Assembly (NCBI RefSeq): GCF_006716445.1
Contig: NZ_VFPA01000002.1
Location: 1 to 64,000, forward strand
Length of the DNA stretch: 64,000 nucleotides
Direction: 5' to 3'
DNA from: Pseudonocardia kunmingensis
GTDB lineage: Bacteria; Actinomycetota; Actinomycetes; Mycobacteriales; Pseudonocardiaceae
Program-made: the position numbers and the translations under genes
In this document: positions 36,543-44,666 of the stretch, piece after piece
Position numbering within the stretch: the stretch's first letter is position 1
Layout of the letters: each line of letters opens with the position of its first letter
The notes under the pieces: model-generated
What the model saw: only the letters and a program-made list of their open reading frames with translations
Told to the model about the DNA's origin: nothing
Databases searched by the model: none

Positions 36543-37670
36543 GTGGCCTCTTCCGAGTTGTCCCGCGCCGCTGAGGCGCTCGCAGGCGACGCGCTGCGCC
36601 GCCTCGTCACCTACGCCCGGCACGAGACGCCGACCGGTGACGCCGCGGCGTTGAACGCCCTCGCCGACGTCCTGGAACGGCGCTACCGGGAGCTGGGCGC
36701 CGACGTCGAACGGGTGGGACGGGACACGGGGGACCACCTGGTCGCGCGCTGGGGGGACCTCGGTGAGCCGCACGTGCTCCTGATCGGTCACCACGACACC
36801 GTCTGGCCGCGCGGCACGTGCGAGGCGATGCCGGTCGTCGAGGAGGACGGGGTCCTGCGCGGGCCGGGGGTCTACGACATGAAGGGCGGGCTCGTCGTCG
36901 TCGAGCTGGCGATGGCGGTCCTGCAGCACTGCGGGACGGCGCCCGCGCGCCCGGTGCGGCTCGTCGTCGCCGCGGACGAGGAGGTCGGCAGCCCGACCGC
37001 CCGCGCGGTGGTCGAGGCGGAGACGGCCGGTGCGGTCGCCGTGCTCGGGTGCGAGTCGCCGCACCCCGACGGCGCGCTGAAGTCGGCGCGCCTGGGCAGC
37101 ACGCGGGTGCGGATCGAGGTCGGCGGGCGGGCCGCGCACGCGGCGCTCGACCCGGAGTCGGGCGTGTCCGCGGTCGACGAGCTGGTGGACCAGCTGCTCG
37201 CGGTCCGCGCGATCACCGCGGGCGAGCCCACCGTCCTGTGCAACGTGGGCACGATCGGCGGGGGCGGGCGCACCAACGTGGTGCCGGACCGCGCCACCGC
37301 CGACATCGGGCTGCGCTTCGCCGACGCCGCCACCCAGGAGCGCGTGCTGGCGGCGCTGCGCGCGCTCGCGCCCGTGCGTCCCGGCGCCGAGGTCACCGTG
37401 CGGACGCTGACCAGCAGGCCGGCCTGGTCCGAGCCGGACACCGCACTGCTCGCGCGGGTGGCCGCGGCCGGCGCGGACGTCGGTCAGCGGGTCGAGGGGC
37501 GACCGGCGGCCGGCGCGGCGGACACCAACACCCCGGGCGCGGCCGGCATCCCCACCCTGGACGGCTTCGGCCCGCTGGGCGCCGGCGCCCACGCCGCGCA
37601 CGAGCAGATCGAGACGGCGAGCCTGGCGGCGAGGGGAGCGCTGCTGGCGAGCGTGCTGGCGACACTCTGA
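36543..37670 (+). CDS. M20-family metallopeptidase (carboxypeptidase G2 / acylamino-acid hydrolase-like)
   Basis: A 375-residue cytoplasmic dinuclear zinc hydrolase. The metal and catalytic motifs are IGHHDTVWP (His83, Asp85), GVYDMKGG (Asp112), the catalytic pair ADEEVGS (Glu146, Glu147), CESPHPDG and the final GAGAHAAHEQIE. A dimerisation domain lies at about residues 170-285. Carboxypeptidase G2 and N-acyl-L-amino acid hydrolases share this plan. Divergence from the GNAT-racemase operon suggests it removes the acyl group from the L-product, completing D-to-L conversion. The GTG start follows the -10 box closely. A palindromic repeat follows the stop. Confidence 0.88.
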   Translation: MASSELSRAAEALAGDALRRLVTYARHETPTGDAAALNALADVLERRYRELGADVERVGRDTGDHLVARWGDLGEPHVLLIGHHDTVWPRGTCEAMPVVEEDGVLRGPGVYDMKGGLVVVELAMAVLQHCGTAPARPVRLVVAADEEVGSPTARAVVEAETAGAVAVLGCESPHPDGALKSARLGSTRVRIEVGGRAAHAALDPESGVSAVDELVDQLLAVRAITAGEPTVLCNVGTIGGGGRTNVVPDRATADIGLRFADAATQERVLAALRALAPVRPGAEVTVRTLTSRPAWSEPDTALLARVAAAGADVGQRVEGRPAAGAADTNTPGAAGIPTLDGFGPLGAGAHAAHEQIETASLAARGALLASVLATL

Positions 37671-37685
37671 GCCCGGGTCCGCACG

Positions 37686-37732
37686 ACGAACGGCACATTC
37701 GTCGGCTAGGTACCGACGAGAGTGCCGTTCGT
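37686..37732. repeat. 47-bp palindromic repeat, copy 2
   Basis: ACGAACGGCAC (37686-37696) and GTGCCGTTCGT (37722-37732) enclose TCGTCGGCTAGGTACCGACGA. The core orientation (CTAGGTACC) is opposite to copy 1. It lies between the convergent M20 and LacI genes, where it could serve as a two-way terminator. Confidence 0.92.
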
Positions 37733-37768
37733 CCGGTGGGAGCCTGCTCCGCCGGACCCGCGCAGGGA

Positions 37769-38800
37769 TCAGGCGCTCTCGCGCACCACCAGCCGGTGCG
37801 GCGCCGTGACCTCGCGGGGCGGCAGGTCGGGCTCGGACAGGCGTGAGGTGGCCAGCTCGAGGGCGTACTCCGCCACGAAGGCCCGGTCGATCGCCACCGT
37901 CGTGAGGGTCGGGGTGGTGAAGCGGGACTCCGGGACGTCGTCGACCCCCACCACGGCGACGTCGTCGGGCACGCGGCGGCCGTGGCGGTGCAGCGAGCGC
38001 AGGGCACCGATGGCGAGCACGTCGTTGGCGGCGAAGACGGCGTCGACTCCCGGGCGCTCGGCGAGCAGCGCGTCGACCGCCTCCTCGCCGTCGCGGCGGT
38101 CCCACTCGGGCACGGTGCGGATCAGCGTGGGGTCGGCGGGCAGGCCCGCGGTCTGCAACGCCCGCGTGTAGCCGCGGACCCGCTGCTCCATCGCCGACTT
38201 CGGCCGGTCGCGCTTGTGCCCGACCATCGCGATGCTCCGCCTGCCCGCGGCGATGAGGTGGGTGGTGGCGGTGACGCCGATGTCGATGCTGGCGATGGTG
38301 ACGCGGTCGGTGGCGGTGGCCGCCGCGCCGTGCTCGCCGAGCAGCACCATCGGCGTGTCGTGGCGGGGGGCGGCCAGCTCGGAGGGCGGCATCGAGAGCG
38401 GGCTGAAGATCAGCGCGTCTGCGAAGCGGACGGGGGAGCCTGCGGCGACCGCGCGCTCGCGTTCCACGTCACCGTCGGTCTGCTCGACGACGACGGTGAG
38501 CCCGCGGTCGCGGGCCGCCCGCACCAGCAGGGCGGCGAGGTCGGCGAAGTAGGGCATGTCGACGCCCGGCACGGCCAGCGCGATCGCCCCGGTGCGGCCG
38601 TGTCGCAGCTGCCGGCCGACGGCCTGCGGGCGGTAACCCAGCTCCTCGACGTGCCGCTGCACCAGTGCGCGGGTCTCGGGCCGCACGTGGACGTAGTCGT
38701 TCACGACGTTGGACACGGTCTTGGGCGACACGCCGGCCGCGAGCGCGACGTCGCGCATCGTCACCGGCCGTCTCGTCGCTGGTTCTCGCTGCGTCCCCAC
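37769..38800 (-). CDS. LacI-family repressor of the arabinoside operon
   Basis: A 343-residue LacI/GalR regulator. The N-terminal helix-turn-helix and hinge are clear (MRDVALAAGVSPKTVSNVVN, then GYRPQAVGRQLRHGRT), followed by a periplasmic-binding-protein-like effector domain ending in AVVGVDDVPESRFTTPTLTT. The GTG at 38800 is preferred because GGGGGAG lies nine bases before it; the TTG at 38827 is the longer alternative. It is divergent from an ABC sugar transporter and GH51 enzyme. The 20-bp operator at 38843-38862 is its likely target, so an arabinose-containing sugar is the probable inducer. Confidence 0.93.
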   Translation of the reverse strand: MGTQREPATRRPVTMRDVALAAGVSPKTVSNVVNDYVHVRPETRALVQRHVEELGYRPQAVGRQLRHGRTGAIALAVPGVDMPYFADLAALLVRAARDRGLTVVVEQTDGDVERERAVAAGSPVRFADALIFSPLSMPPSELAAPRHDTPMVLLGEHGAAATATDRVTIASIDIGVTATTHLIAAGRRSIAMVGHKRDRPKSAMEQRVRGYTRALQTAGLPADPTLIRTVPEWDRRDGEEAVDALLAERPGVDAVFAANDVLAIGALRSLHRHGRRVPDDVAVVGVDDVPESRFTTPTLTTVAIDRAFVAEYALELATSRLSEPDLPPREVTAPHRLVVRESA

Positions 38801-38816
38801 GTCCGCATTCTCCCCC

Positions 38817-38862
38817 TTGACAGGCAAGCGCCTTCCGGACAGGGTTTACCACGATGTAAACC
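38817..38862 (+). promoter_or_regulatory. Promoter and LacI operator of the arabinoside operon
   Basis: A perfect palindrome, GGTTTACCACGATGTAAACC at 38843-38862, has 7-bp arms and the central CG typical of LacI/GalR operators. A TTGACA -35 at 38817-38822 is followed 17 bp later by a weak -10 (CAGGGT, 38840-38845), so transcription would start inside the operator. This fits repression by the divergent LacI protein. The ribosome site GGGAG stands just before the ATG at 38879. Confidence 0.7.
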
Positions 38863-38878
38863 GCAAAGGGAGTGGTCG

Positions 38879-40183
38879 ATGACGACCTCACACCGTCTGT
38901 CGCGCCGCGCCCTGCTGCGCGCGACGGCCGCAGCCGGCGGCGCCGCCCTCCTGTCCTCGTGCGCGCGAGGATCGGGCAGTGCGGTCGACCTGGCGTACTG
39001 GAACTTCTTCACCGGCAGCGACGGCGAGCTCATGGTGGGCCTCGTCGACCGCTTCCGGGCGGAGGCGCCGGACGTCCGCGTCACGGACACCACGCTCATG
39101 TGGGGGCCGCCGTACTACACGAAGCTGGCCATGGCCTGCGCCGGTGGCCGGGCCCCCGACCTGGCCACGCTGCACGCGTCGCGGCTGCCGACGTTCGGCA
39201 GCGACCTGCTCGACGAGTGGGACCCGGCCGAGCTCGCCGCGCGCGGCGTGTCGATGGACGAGTTCCCGGCGCCGGTGCGGGAGCGGGTGACGGTCGACGG
39301 GCGGGTGATGGCGCTGCCGCTCGACACGCACCCGCTGGTGCTTTACTACAACACCGACATCTGCGAGCGGGCCGGCCTGCTCGCCCCGGACGGCTCGCTG
39401 GCGCCGATCAGGGGCGTCGAGCAGTGGCTCGACGCCGGCCGGCGCGCCGCCGAGGTCACCGGCTCCATCGGCATCGCGTTCGGCGCGGCCGACAACCTCG
39501 CCAGCTGGATGCTGTTCTGGTCGCTGTTCCGCCAGGCGGGCGGCGAGATGCGGCTGCCCGACGGTGGGCCCGCCGAGGTGGACCGCGACGCGATGGTGCA
39601 GGCGATGGCGCTCATGCACGACATGTGCGACGGCACCATCTCCTCGCCGACCCTGGAGGGGGACGCCTCGCCGGCGGCGTTCGCCAGCCAGCAGGCGGGC
39701 TTCCTGCTCATCGGACCGTGGGAGGTCACCACGGCGCGCACGGCCGAGATCCCGTTCTCGATGACCCAGTTCCCGGCCCTTCTCGGGGACACCCCGTACG
39801 TGCGCGCCGACAGCCACAGCTTCGTGCTGCCGTCGCAGGCCCATGTCGATCCCGCGGCCCGCAGCGCGGCCTACGACATGGCGGTGTCGATGCTGCGCAA
39901 CAGCCTGGACTGGGCCTCGGGCGGAGGGCACATCCCGGCGCTCTCCGCGGTGGCGGAGAGCCCCGAGTACCTCTCCCAGCAGCCGATCGCGAACTACCGG
40001 GGGGCGGCGCAGGTGGTGGAGTTCGACCCCGAGGCCTACTTCTCCGGATCCGGCTCCACGCTCATGTCGCGGGCCGGGCAGAGCCTGCAGGGCGTCAACT
40101 CGGGGGCCCTAACCCCGGAGCAGGGCGCCGACGACCTGATCGGCTGGCTGGACAGCCAGCTCACCTTCGGGAGCCCGCTGTGA
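38879..40183 (+). CDS. ABC transporter sugar-binding lipoprotein
   Basis: A 434-residue family 1 extracellular solute-binding protein. The N-terminus has a twin-arginine-like start (LSRRALLRATAAAGG) and a lipobox ending LLSSC near residue 31, so it is anchored outside the membrane. The body shows the usual sugar-binding pattern (DLAYWNFFTGSDGELMVGL, PPYYTKLAMACAGGRAPDL). It is the first gene of the LacI-controlled operon with two permeases and a GH51 arabinofuranosidase. The ATPase is not encoded here; a shared MsiK-type ATPase elsewhere is the usual solution in actinobacteria. Confidence 0.93.
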   Translation: MTTSHRLSRRALLRATAAAGGAALLSSCARGSGSAVDLAYWNFFTGSDGELMVGLVDRFRAEAPDVRVTDTTLMWGPPYYTKLAMACAGGRAPDLATLHASRLPTFGSDLLDEWDPAELAARGVSMDEFPAPVRERVTVDGRVMALPLDTHPLVLYYNTDICERAGLLAPDGSLAPIRGVEQWLDAGRRAAEVTGSIGIAFGAADNLASWMLFWSLFRQAGGEMRLPDGGPAEVDRDAMVQAMALMHDMCDGTISSPTLEGDASPAAFASQQAGFLLIGPWEVTTARTAEIPFSMTQFPALLGDTPYVRADSHSFVLPSQAHVDPAARSAAYDMAVSMLRNSLDWASGGGHIPALSAVAESPEYLSQQPIANYRGAAQVVEFDPEAYFSGSGSTLMSRAGQSLQGVNSGALTPEQGADDLIGWLDSQLTFGSPL

Positions 40184-41133
40184 CCGCGTCGAACACCGCT
40201 GCGAGCACCACCACCGCCACCCCGGAGCGCGCCGAGGCGCGCCCGCAGGCCCGCCGGGGGCCCACCCTCGTCGGCGGGCGCGGCGGGATCTGGTTCGTCC
40301 TGCCGTTCCTGCTGGTCTACGCCGCGTTCGTGCTGTGGCCGCTGGTCTACGGCCTGGGCATGAGCTTCTTCGACACCAGCCTCGTGCGCGACGAGTCGCA
40401 GTTCGTCGGGCTCGACAACTACGTGCGCCTGTTCTCCGACCCCGAGGTGTGGCGCACGCTCTGGGTCACGATCCTGTTCACCGTCGCCAGCACGATCCCG
40501 CTGGTGGCGGTCGCGCTGGTGATGGCGCTGCTGGTGCAGACCGGCGTGCGGGGGCAGTGGTTCTGGCGGTTCACCTACTTCGCGCCGTTCCTGCTGCCGG
40601 TCGCCACGGTCGCCCTGATCTGGGAGTGGCTGTTCTCCGGTGACTTCGGCCTGTTCAACGGCATCCTGACGGGAATGGGCCTGCCCCCGGTGGGCTGGCT
40701 CACCGGCCAGTCGATCGGCCTGTGGTCGGTCGTGATCCTCACGGTCTGGTGGACGGTCGGCTTCAACTTCCTGCTCTACCTCGCCGCCCTGCAGGCGATC
40801 CCCGCCCAGCTCTACGAGGCCGCGGAGATCGACGGTGCCGGCGGCTGGCGCCGGCTGTTCTCGATCACGTTGCCGCTGCTGAACCGCACCACCGGGCTGG
40901 TGATCGTGCTGCAGGTGCTGGCCTCGCTCAAGCTGTTCGACCAGGCGTACATCCTCTACGACGCCAGCGGCGGTCCGGGCGGCGTGGCCACGCCGATCCT
41001 GCAGTACGTCTACGAGACCGGGTTCACCGACTACCGCCTGGGCTACGCCTCGGCGATCTCCTACATGTTCTTCGTGCTGATCATCCTGATCGCCCTCGTC
41101 CAGGCCCGGCTCAGCCGCAGGAGCGAACCGTGA
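40180..41133 (+). CDS. ABC sugar transporter permease (MalF-like)
   Basis: A 317-residue inner-membrane permease with six predicted helices after a 35-residue cytoplasmic lead. The ATPase-contact EAA loop reads YEAAEIDGAGGWRRLFSITLPLL, typical of carbohydrate uptake permeases. The GTG overlaps the binding-protein stop as GTGA, so the two are translationally coupled. It pairs with the MalG-like permease that follows. Confidence 0.94.
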   Translation: MTASNTAASTTTATPERAEARPQARRGPTLVGGRGGIWFVLPFLLVYAAFVLWPLVYGLGMSFFDTSLVRDESQFVGLDNYVRLFSDPEVWRTLWVTILFTVASTIPLVAVALVMALLVQTGVRGQWFWRFTYFAPFLLPVATVALIWEWLFSGDFGLFNGILTGMGLPPVGWLTGQSIGLWSVVILTVWWTVGFNFLLYLAALQAIPAQLYEAAEIDGAGGWRRLFSITLPLLNRTTGLVIVLQVLASLKLFDQAYILYDASGGPGGVATPILQYVYETGFTDYRLGYASAISYMFFVLIILIALVQARLSRRSEP

Positions 41134-42053
41134 CCACCGCGCCCGACACCGCGAACCCCGCCACGACCCCCGTCCTGCCCCGGGCCCGCCGCTCCCGCAC
41201 CGACGACGGCGCCGCGGACGTGCGGCGCTACCCGCCGCTCGCGCGCGCCGGGATCATCACCGCGCTGGCGGTGGTGGCGGTGCTCTGGCTGGCCCCCCTG
41301 GTGTGGGCGGTGCTCACCTCGCTCAAGCACGAGGCCGACACCACCACGGTGCCGCTCGAGGTCGTCCCCGACCGGGGGTTCACGCTGCAGGCCTACGCGT
41401 CTGTGCTGGCCAACGGGGACCTCGTCACCTGGTTCGTCAACAGCACCGTCGTCACGATCGTCGTCACCGTGCTGACGGTGGCGTTGTCGGCGGCCGCGGC
41501 GTACGGCTTCTCCCGCACCCGCTTCCGCGGCCGCAACGCGCTGTTCGCGCTGACGATCGCCGGGATCATGGTGCCGCCGCAGATCCTCATCGTGCCGCTG
41601 TACCGGCAGATGCTGGCGCTGGGCCTCGCCGACACCTACCTCGGGATCATCCTCCCGCAGCTGGTGCTGCCGGCGATGGTGTTCATCCTCAAGAAGTTCT
41701 TCGACGGCATCCCGCACGAGTTGGAGGAGGCCGCCCGCGTGGACGGCGCCGGCTCGTTGCGGATCTTCCTGCAGATCGTGCTGCCGCTGTCGCGCTCGAT
41801 CCTCGCCGCCGTCTCGATCTTCGTGTTCATCCACGCCTGGAACAACTTCCTGTGGCCGTTCATCATCACCTCCGACCCCGGCCTGATGACGCTCCCGGTG
41901 GGGCTCGTGCAGGTGCAGAGCAGCTTCGGGGTGCGCTACGCGCAGGTCATGGCCTCGGCGATCCTCGCGGGCCTTCCGCTGATCGTCGTGTTCATGCTGT
42001 TCCAGCGCCAGATCATCCGCGGTGTCGCCACCACCGGCCTCGGCGGAACGTAG
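41130..42053 (+). CDS. ABC sugar transporter permease (MalG-like)
   Basis: A 307-residue permease with six hydrophobic segments and an EAA loop reading LEEAARVDGAGSLRIFLQIVLPL. The first 45 residues are a charged, low-complexity cytoplasmic stretch. The GTG overlaps the upstream permease stop (GTGA). Together the two proteins form the membrane channel for the sugar-binding protein. A 178-bp structured gap separates it from the GH51 gene. Confidence 0.94.
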   Translation: MTTAPDTANPATTPVLPRARRSRTDDGAADVRRYPPLARAGIITALAVVAVLWLAPLVWAVLTSLKHEADTTTVPLEVVPDRGFTLQAYASVLANGDLVTWFVNSTVVTIVVTVLTVALSAAAAYGFSRTRFRGRNALFALTIAGIMVPPQILIVPLYRQMLALGLADTYLGIILPQLVLPAMVFILKKFFDGIPHELEEAARVDGAGSLRIFLQIVLPLSRSILAAVSIFVFIHAWNNFLWPFIITSDPGLMTLPVGLVQVQSSFGVRYAQVMASAILAGLPLIVVFMLFQRQIIRGVATTGLGGT

Positions 42054-42231
42054 TCCCCCCGGACCGGGAGCCCACCACATGCCTCGACGGCCCAGCTTCC
42101 CGCTGGCTGTACCGGCGAACCGGCCGAGTACGCCCGGTACGAGGCCGGCCCGCCGGCACACCCAGCGAAAACCTGGATCCGCCGATCCATGCACCGGACT
42201 CCCGGTCCGGGGCACTAGAGAGAGGAACCCC
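42054..42231 (+). other. Structured 178-bp leader before the GH51 gene
   Basis: Perfect 14-bp arms CCCCGGACCGGGAG (42057-42070) and CTCCCGGTCCGGGG (42199-42212) could close a long stem. Inside are GTACCGG and CCGGTAC arms and a TGGATCCGCCGATCCA hairpin. All other gene joints in this operon overlap, so this gap is unusual. The GAGAGGAA ribosome site lies just outside the stem. It may set the amount of enzyme relative to transporter, stabilise an mRNA end, or be an inserted palindromic element. Confidence 0.5.
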
Positions 42232-43755
42232 TTGCCCCGCGCACGCCTGACCGTCGACCCCGACTTCACGATCGCCCCCGTCCCGCGGCGCCTGTTCGGC
42301 TCGTTCGTCGAGCACATGGGCCGCTGCGTCTACACCGGCATCTACGAGCCCGGTCACCCGAAGGCCGACGCCGACGGCCTGCGCACCGACGTGCTGGACC
42401 TGGTGCGCGAGCTCGGCCCCACCGTCGTGCGCTACCCCGGCGGCAACTTCGTCTCCGGGTACTACTGGGAGGACGGCGTCGGCCCGAAGGAGCAGCGGCC
42501 GCGCCGGCTGGACCGGGCATGGCGCTCGATCGAGACCAACGAGTTCGGCCTCGGCGAGTTCGCCCGCTGGGCGAAGGCGGCGGGCACCGAGGCGATGATG
42601 GCGGTCAACCTCGGCACCCGCGGCATCCAGGAGGCGTGCGACATCCTGGAGTACGCCAACCACCCGGGCGGCACGAAGTACTCGGACCTGCGGCGCGCCC
42701 ACGGCAGCGCCGAGCCGTTCGACATCAAGCTGTGGTGCCTGGGCAACGAGATGGACGGCCCGTGGCAGGTCGGGCACAAGACCGCCGCCGAGTACGGCCG
42801 GCTGGCCGCCGAGACGGCGCGCGCCATGCGCCTGGTCGACCCGGGCATCGAGCTGGTCGCGTGCGGCAGCTCCAACTCCCGGATGCCGACGTTCGGCGAG
42901 TGGGAGCGGGTGGTGCTGGAGGAGACCTACGACCAGGTCGACTACATCTCCGCGCACGCCTACTACCAGGAGCACGACCACGCGGGCGACTTCCTGGCGG
43001 CTGCCCGCGACATGGACCACTTCATCGAGTCGGTCGTCGCCACGGCCGACGCCGTGCGCGCCCGCGGCAAGCACCGCAAGAAGATCGACATCTCGTTCGA
43101 CGAGTGGAACGTCTGGTACCAGTCGCGCCACCACGAGTCGGCGATCGCCAAGGGCGAGAGCGAGTGGGAGGTGGCGCCGCGGGTGATCGAGGACGAGTAC
43201 TCGATCACCGACGCCGTGGTCGTCGGCACCCTGCTCAACTCGCTGCTGCGCCACGGCGACCGCGTCACGGTCGCCTGCCAGGCCCAGCTGGTGAACGTGA
43301 TCGGCCTGCTGCGCAGCGAGGCGGGCGGCCCGGCGTGGAAGCAGTCGATCGCGCACCCGTTCGAGCAGGTGCGCCGCCGGGCGACGGGGGAGATCCTCGC
43401 CGTGCAGACCCGCAGCGACCGCTACGAGACGCCGCGCTTCGGCGACGTCGACCTCGTCGACGCCTCCGGCACCTGGGACGCCGAGGCCGGCGTGGTCTCG
43501 CTGTTCCTCGCCAACCGCGACCAGGCCGAGGCGGCGCAGGTGGAGGTCGGCGTCCGCGGCTTCGGGGAGCTGCGCGTCCAGCACGCGGCCGTGCTCGCCG
43601 CGACGGAGGGCCAGGACCGCCACACGACGAACGACGAGCAGCACCCCGACCGCGTGCGCCTGCGGCCGCTGGACGGCGTGACGGTCGCCGACGGCGTCGC
43701 GCAGCTGACGCTGCCGCCGCTGTCCTGGGCCGTGGTGCAGCTCGCCCGCCCCTGA
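42232..43755 (+). CDS. Alpha-L-arabinofuranosidase, glycoside hydrolase family 51
   Basis: A 507-residue retaining glycosidase that releases L-arabinofuranose from arabino-oligosaccharides. The GH51 opening (RLFGSFVEHMGRCVYTGIY), VVRYPGGNFVSGYYWEDGVG, the acid/base Glu173 in WCLGNEMDGPW and the nucleophile Glu291 in ISFDEWNVWY are all present. No signal peptide is seen, so it acts inside the cell on sugars brought in by the transporter. The TTG at 42232 is chosen because GAGGAA precedes it and the protein then opens at the conserved N-terminus. Regulation is probably through the LacI operator at the operon start. Confidence 0.95.
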   Translation: MPRARLTVDPDFTIAPVPRRLFGSFVEHMGRCVYTGIYEPGHPKADADGLRTDVLDLVRELGPTVVRYPGGNFVSGYYWEDGVGPKEQRPRRLDRAWRSIETNEFGLGEFARWAKAAGTEAMMAVNLGTRGIQEACDILEYANHPGGTKYSDLRRAHGSAEPFDIKLWCLGNEMDGPWQVGHKTAAEYGRLAAETARAMRLVDPGIELVACGSSNSRMPTFGEWERVVLEETYDQVDYISAHAYYQEHDHAGDFLAAARDMDHFIESVVATADAVRARGKHRKKIDISFDEWNVWYQSRHHESAIAKGESEWEVAPRVIEDEYSITDAVVVGTLLNSLLRHGDRVTVACQAQLVNVIGLLRSEAGGPAWKQSIAHPFEQVRRRATGEILAVQTRSDRYETPRFGDVDLVDASGTWDAEAGVVSLFLANRDQAEAAQVEVGVRGFGELRVQHAAVLAATEGQDRHTTNDEQHPDRVRLRPLDGVTVADGVAQLTLPPLSWAVVQLARP

Positions 43756-43763
43756 CCACCGCA

Positions 43764-43810
43764 ACGAACGGCACTTTCGTCGGCTAGGTAGCGAAGAAAG
43801 TGCCGTTCGT
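43764..43810. repeat. 47-bp palindromic repeat, copy 3
   Basis: ACGAACGGCAC (43764-43774) and GTGCCGTTCGT (43800-43810) enclose TTCGTCGGCTAGGTAGCGAAGAA, with two mismatches in the inner stem. It lies nine bases after the GH51 stop and 14 bp before the end of the convergent secreted-protein gene. Confidence 0.92.
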
Positions 43811-43824
43811 TCGTGTGGTGGGGC

Positions 43825-44157
43825 TCAGCCCCGCTCGCAGGCCACCGTGATCCTCAGGATCTCGGTCTCCCCGGTGAACCGCGGCTGGACGAAGATCCCC
43901 GTGCCGTCGGTGCGCGGCCAGGAGCCGCCGACCAGCTCGTCGTCGTTGGCCTTCCAGTTGGCCATCTGGTCACCGCCGTGGCAGCGGACCTCCACCGTGT
44001 CGTCCTCCATGCGGGGCACGACCGTCGGCCGCCCGTCCACGTAGGTGAGCGCCCACTCGTCGCTGACCTCGTAGGTGCCCGGGTCGGCAGCGGCCACTCC
44101 CGTGACGAGGAACATCGCGGCGACGCCCGCGAGAATTAGAACGATCTTGCGCAACAC
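43825..44157 (-). CDS. Small secreted protein of unknown function
   Basis: I do not recognise this 110-residue protein. It has a clear signal peptide (LRKIVLILAGVAAMFLVTG, cleavage after VAAADP) and a mature part of about 85 residues with two cysteines (EVRCHGGD and ITVACERG) that could form a disulfide. The mature part is rich in Asp, Trp and Gly. The GTG at 44157 opens the signal sequence. A GGGGGG ribosome site lies in the loop of a small hairpin formed by ACCAAC and GTTGGT (44159-44176), which could limit translation. Confidence 0.75.
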   Translation of the reverse strand: MLRKIVLILAGVAAMFLVTGVAAADPGTYEVSDEWALTYVDGRPTVVPRMEDDTVEVRCHGGDQMANWKANDDELVGGSWPRTDGTGIFVQPRFTGETEILRITVACERG

Positions 44158-44255
44158 GACCAACCCCCCAGTTGGTGGTTCCCCCGGGACGGACGAGCGC
44201 CGCCCCACCCAGGCCATCGCGCGCGTAGCGCTCCCGTTACACGGACGGGGCCGCC

Positions 44256-44534
44256 CTACCGGACGGACGTGCCGTTCGTGCGGACCGGGGGAGGGGTGTC
44301 GTGCTCGGTGATCGCGCTGACCGTGCCGACGAGGATGAACGCGGCCACCGCCACCGCCAGCGCGACGGCGGCGACGCTCCACTCCTCGCGCGAGCTCGCG
44401 TCGACCCAGCCCGGCCACCGCCGCGCGGCGGCGTCGAGCTGCTCGGGTGAGGGCGGGCGGCGCCGCTGCGCCGGGACGTCCACCCAGTGCTTCGGGGCCC
44501 CGGACCAGTGGTGGCAGGGGTCGGGCGTGGCCAC
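44256..44534 (-). CDS. Small single-span membrane protein
   Basis: A 92-residue protein of no known family. A hydrophilic N-terminal half (CHHWSGAPKHWVDVPAQRRR) leads to one transmembrane helix at about residues 53-75 (SVAAVALAVAVAAFILVGTV). The last residues (VRTNGTSVR) are encoded by the half copy of the palindromic repeat at 44269-44279. The GTG at 44534 follows a good GAGGAG site. It is probably a membrane-anchored protein of unknown role. Confidence 0.65.
   Translation of the reverse strand: MATPDPCHHWSGAPKHWVDVPAQRRRPPSPEQLDAAARRWPGWVDASSREEWSVAAVALAVAVAAFILVGTVSAITEHDTPPPVRTNGTSVR
44269..44279. repeat. Half copy of the 47-bp palindromic repeat
   Basis: Only the outer arm GTGCCGTTCGT is present, with no matching left arm. 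It lies at the 3' end of the small membrane-protein gene and encodes part of its C-terminus. It may be a decayed copy or a target half-site. An 11-base match to an element with four full copies nearby makes chance less likely. Confidence 0.5.
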
Positions 44535-44666
44535 GAGGGCTCCTCACTCTCGGTGCGGACGCAGGATGCGCAGCGACTGCCGCACGCATCCGTACTCGTC
44601 CTCCCGAGTCGCGATGTCACGCCGGTGATACCGGTATCACACGAACGAGTGCGCCGCGGCCGGGTG

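Noticed and set aside
42057..42212. Insertion sequence or transposon bounded by 14-bp inverted repeats
   Set aside because: The 128-bp interior codes for nothing and no target duplication is visible. An RNA structure or small palindromic element is as likely, so it is listed as a structured leader only.
44269..44279. A full fifth copy of the 47-bp palindrome
   Set aside because: Only the outer right arm is present; the inner arms and left arm are missing.
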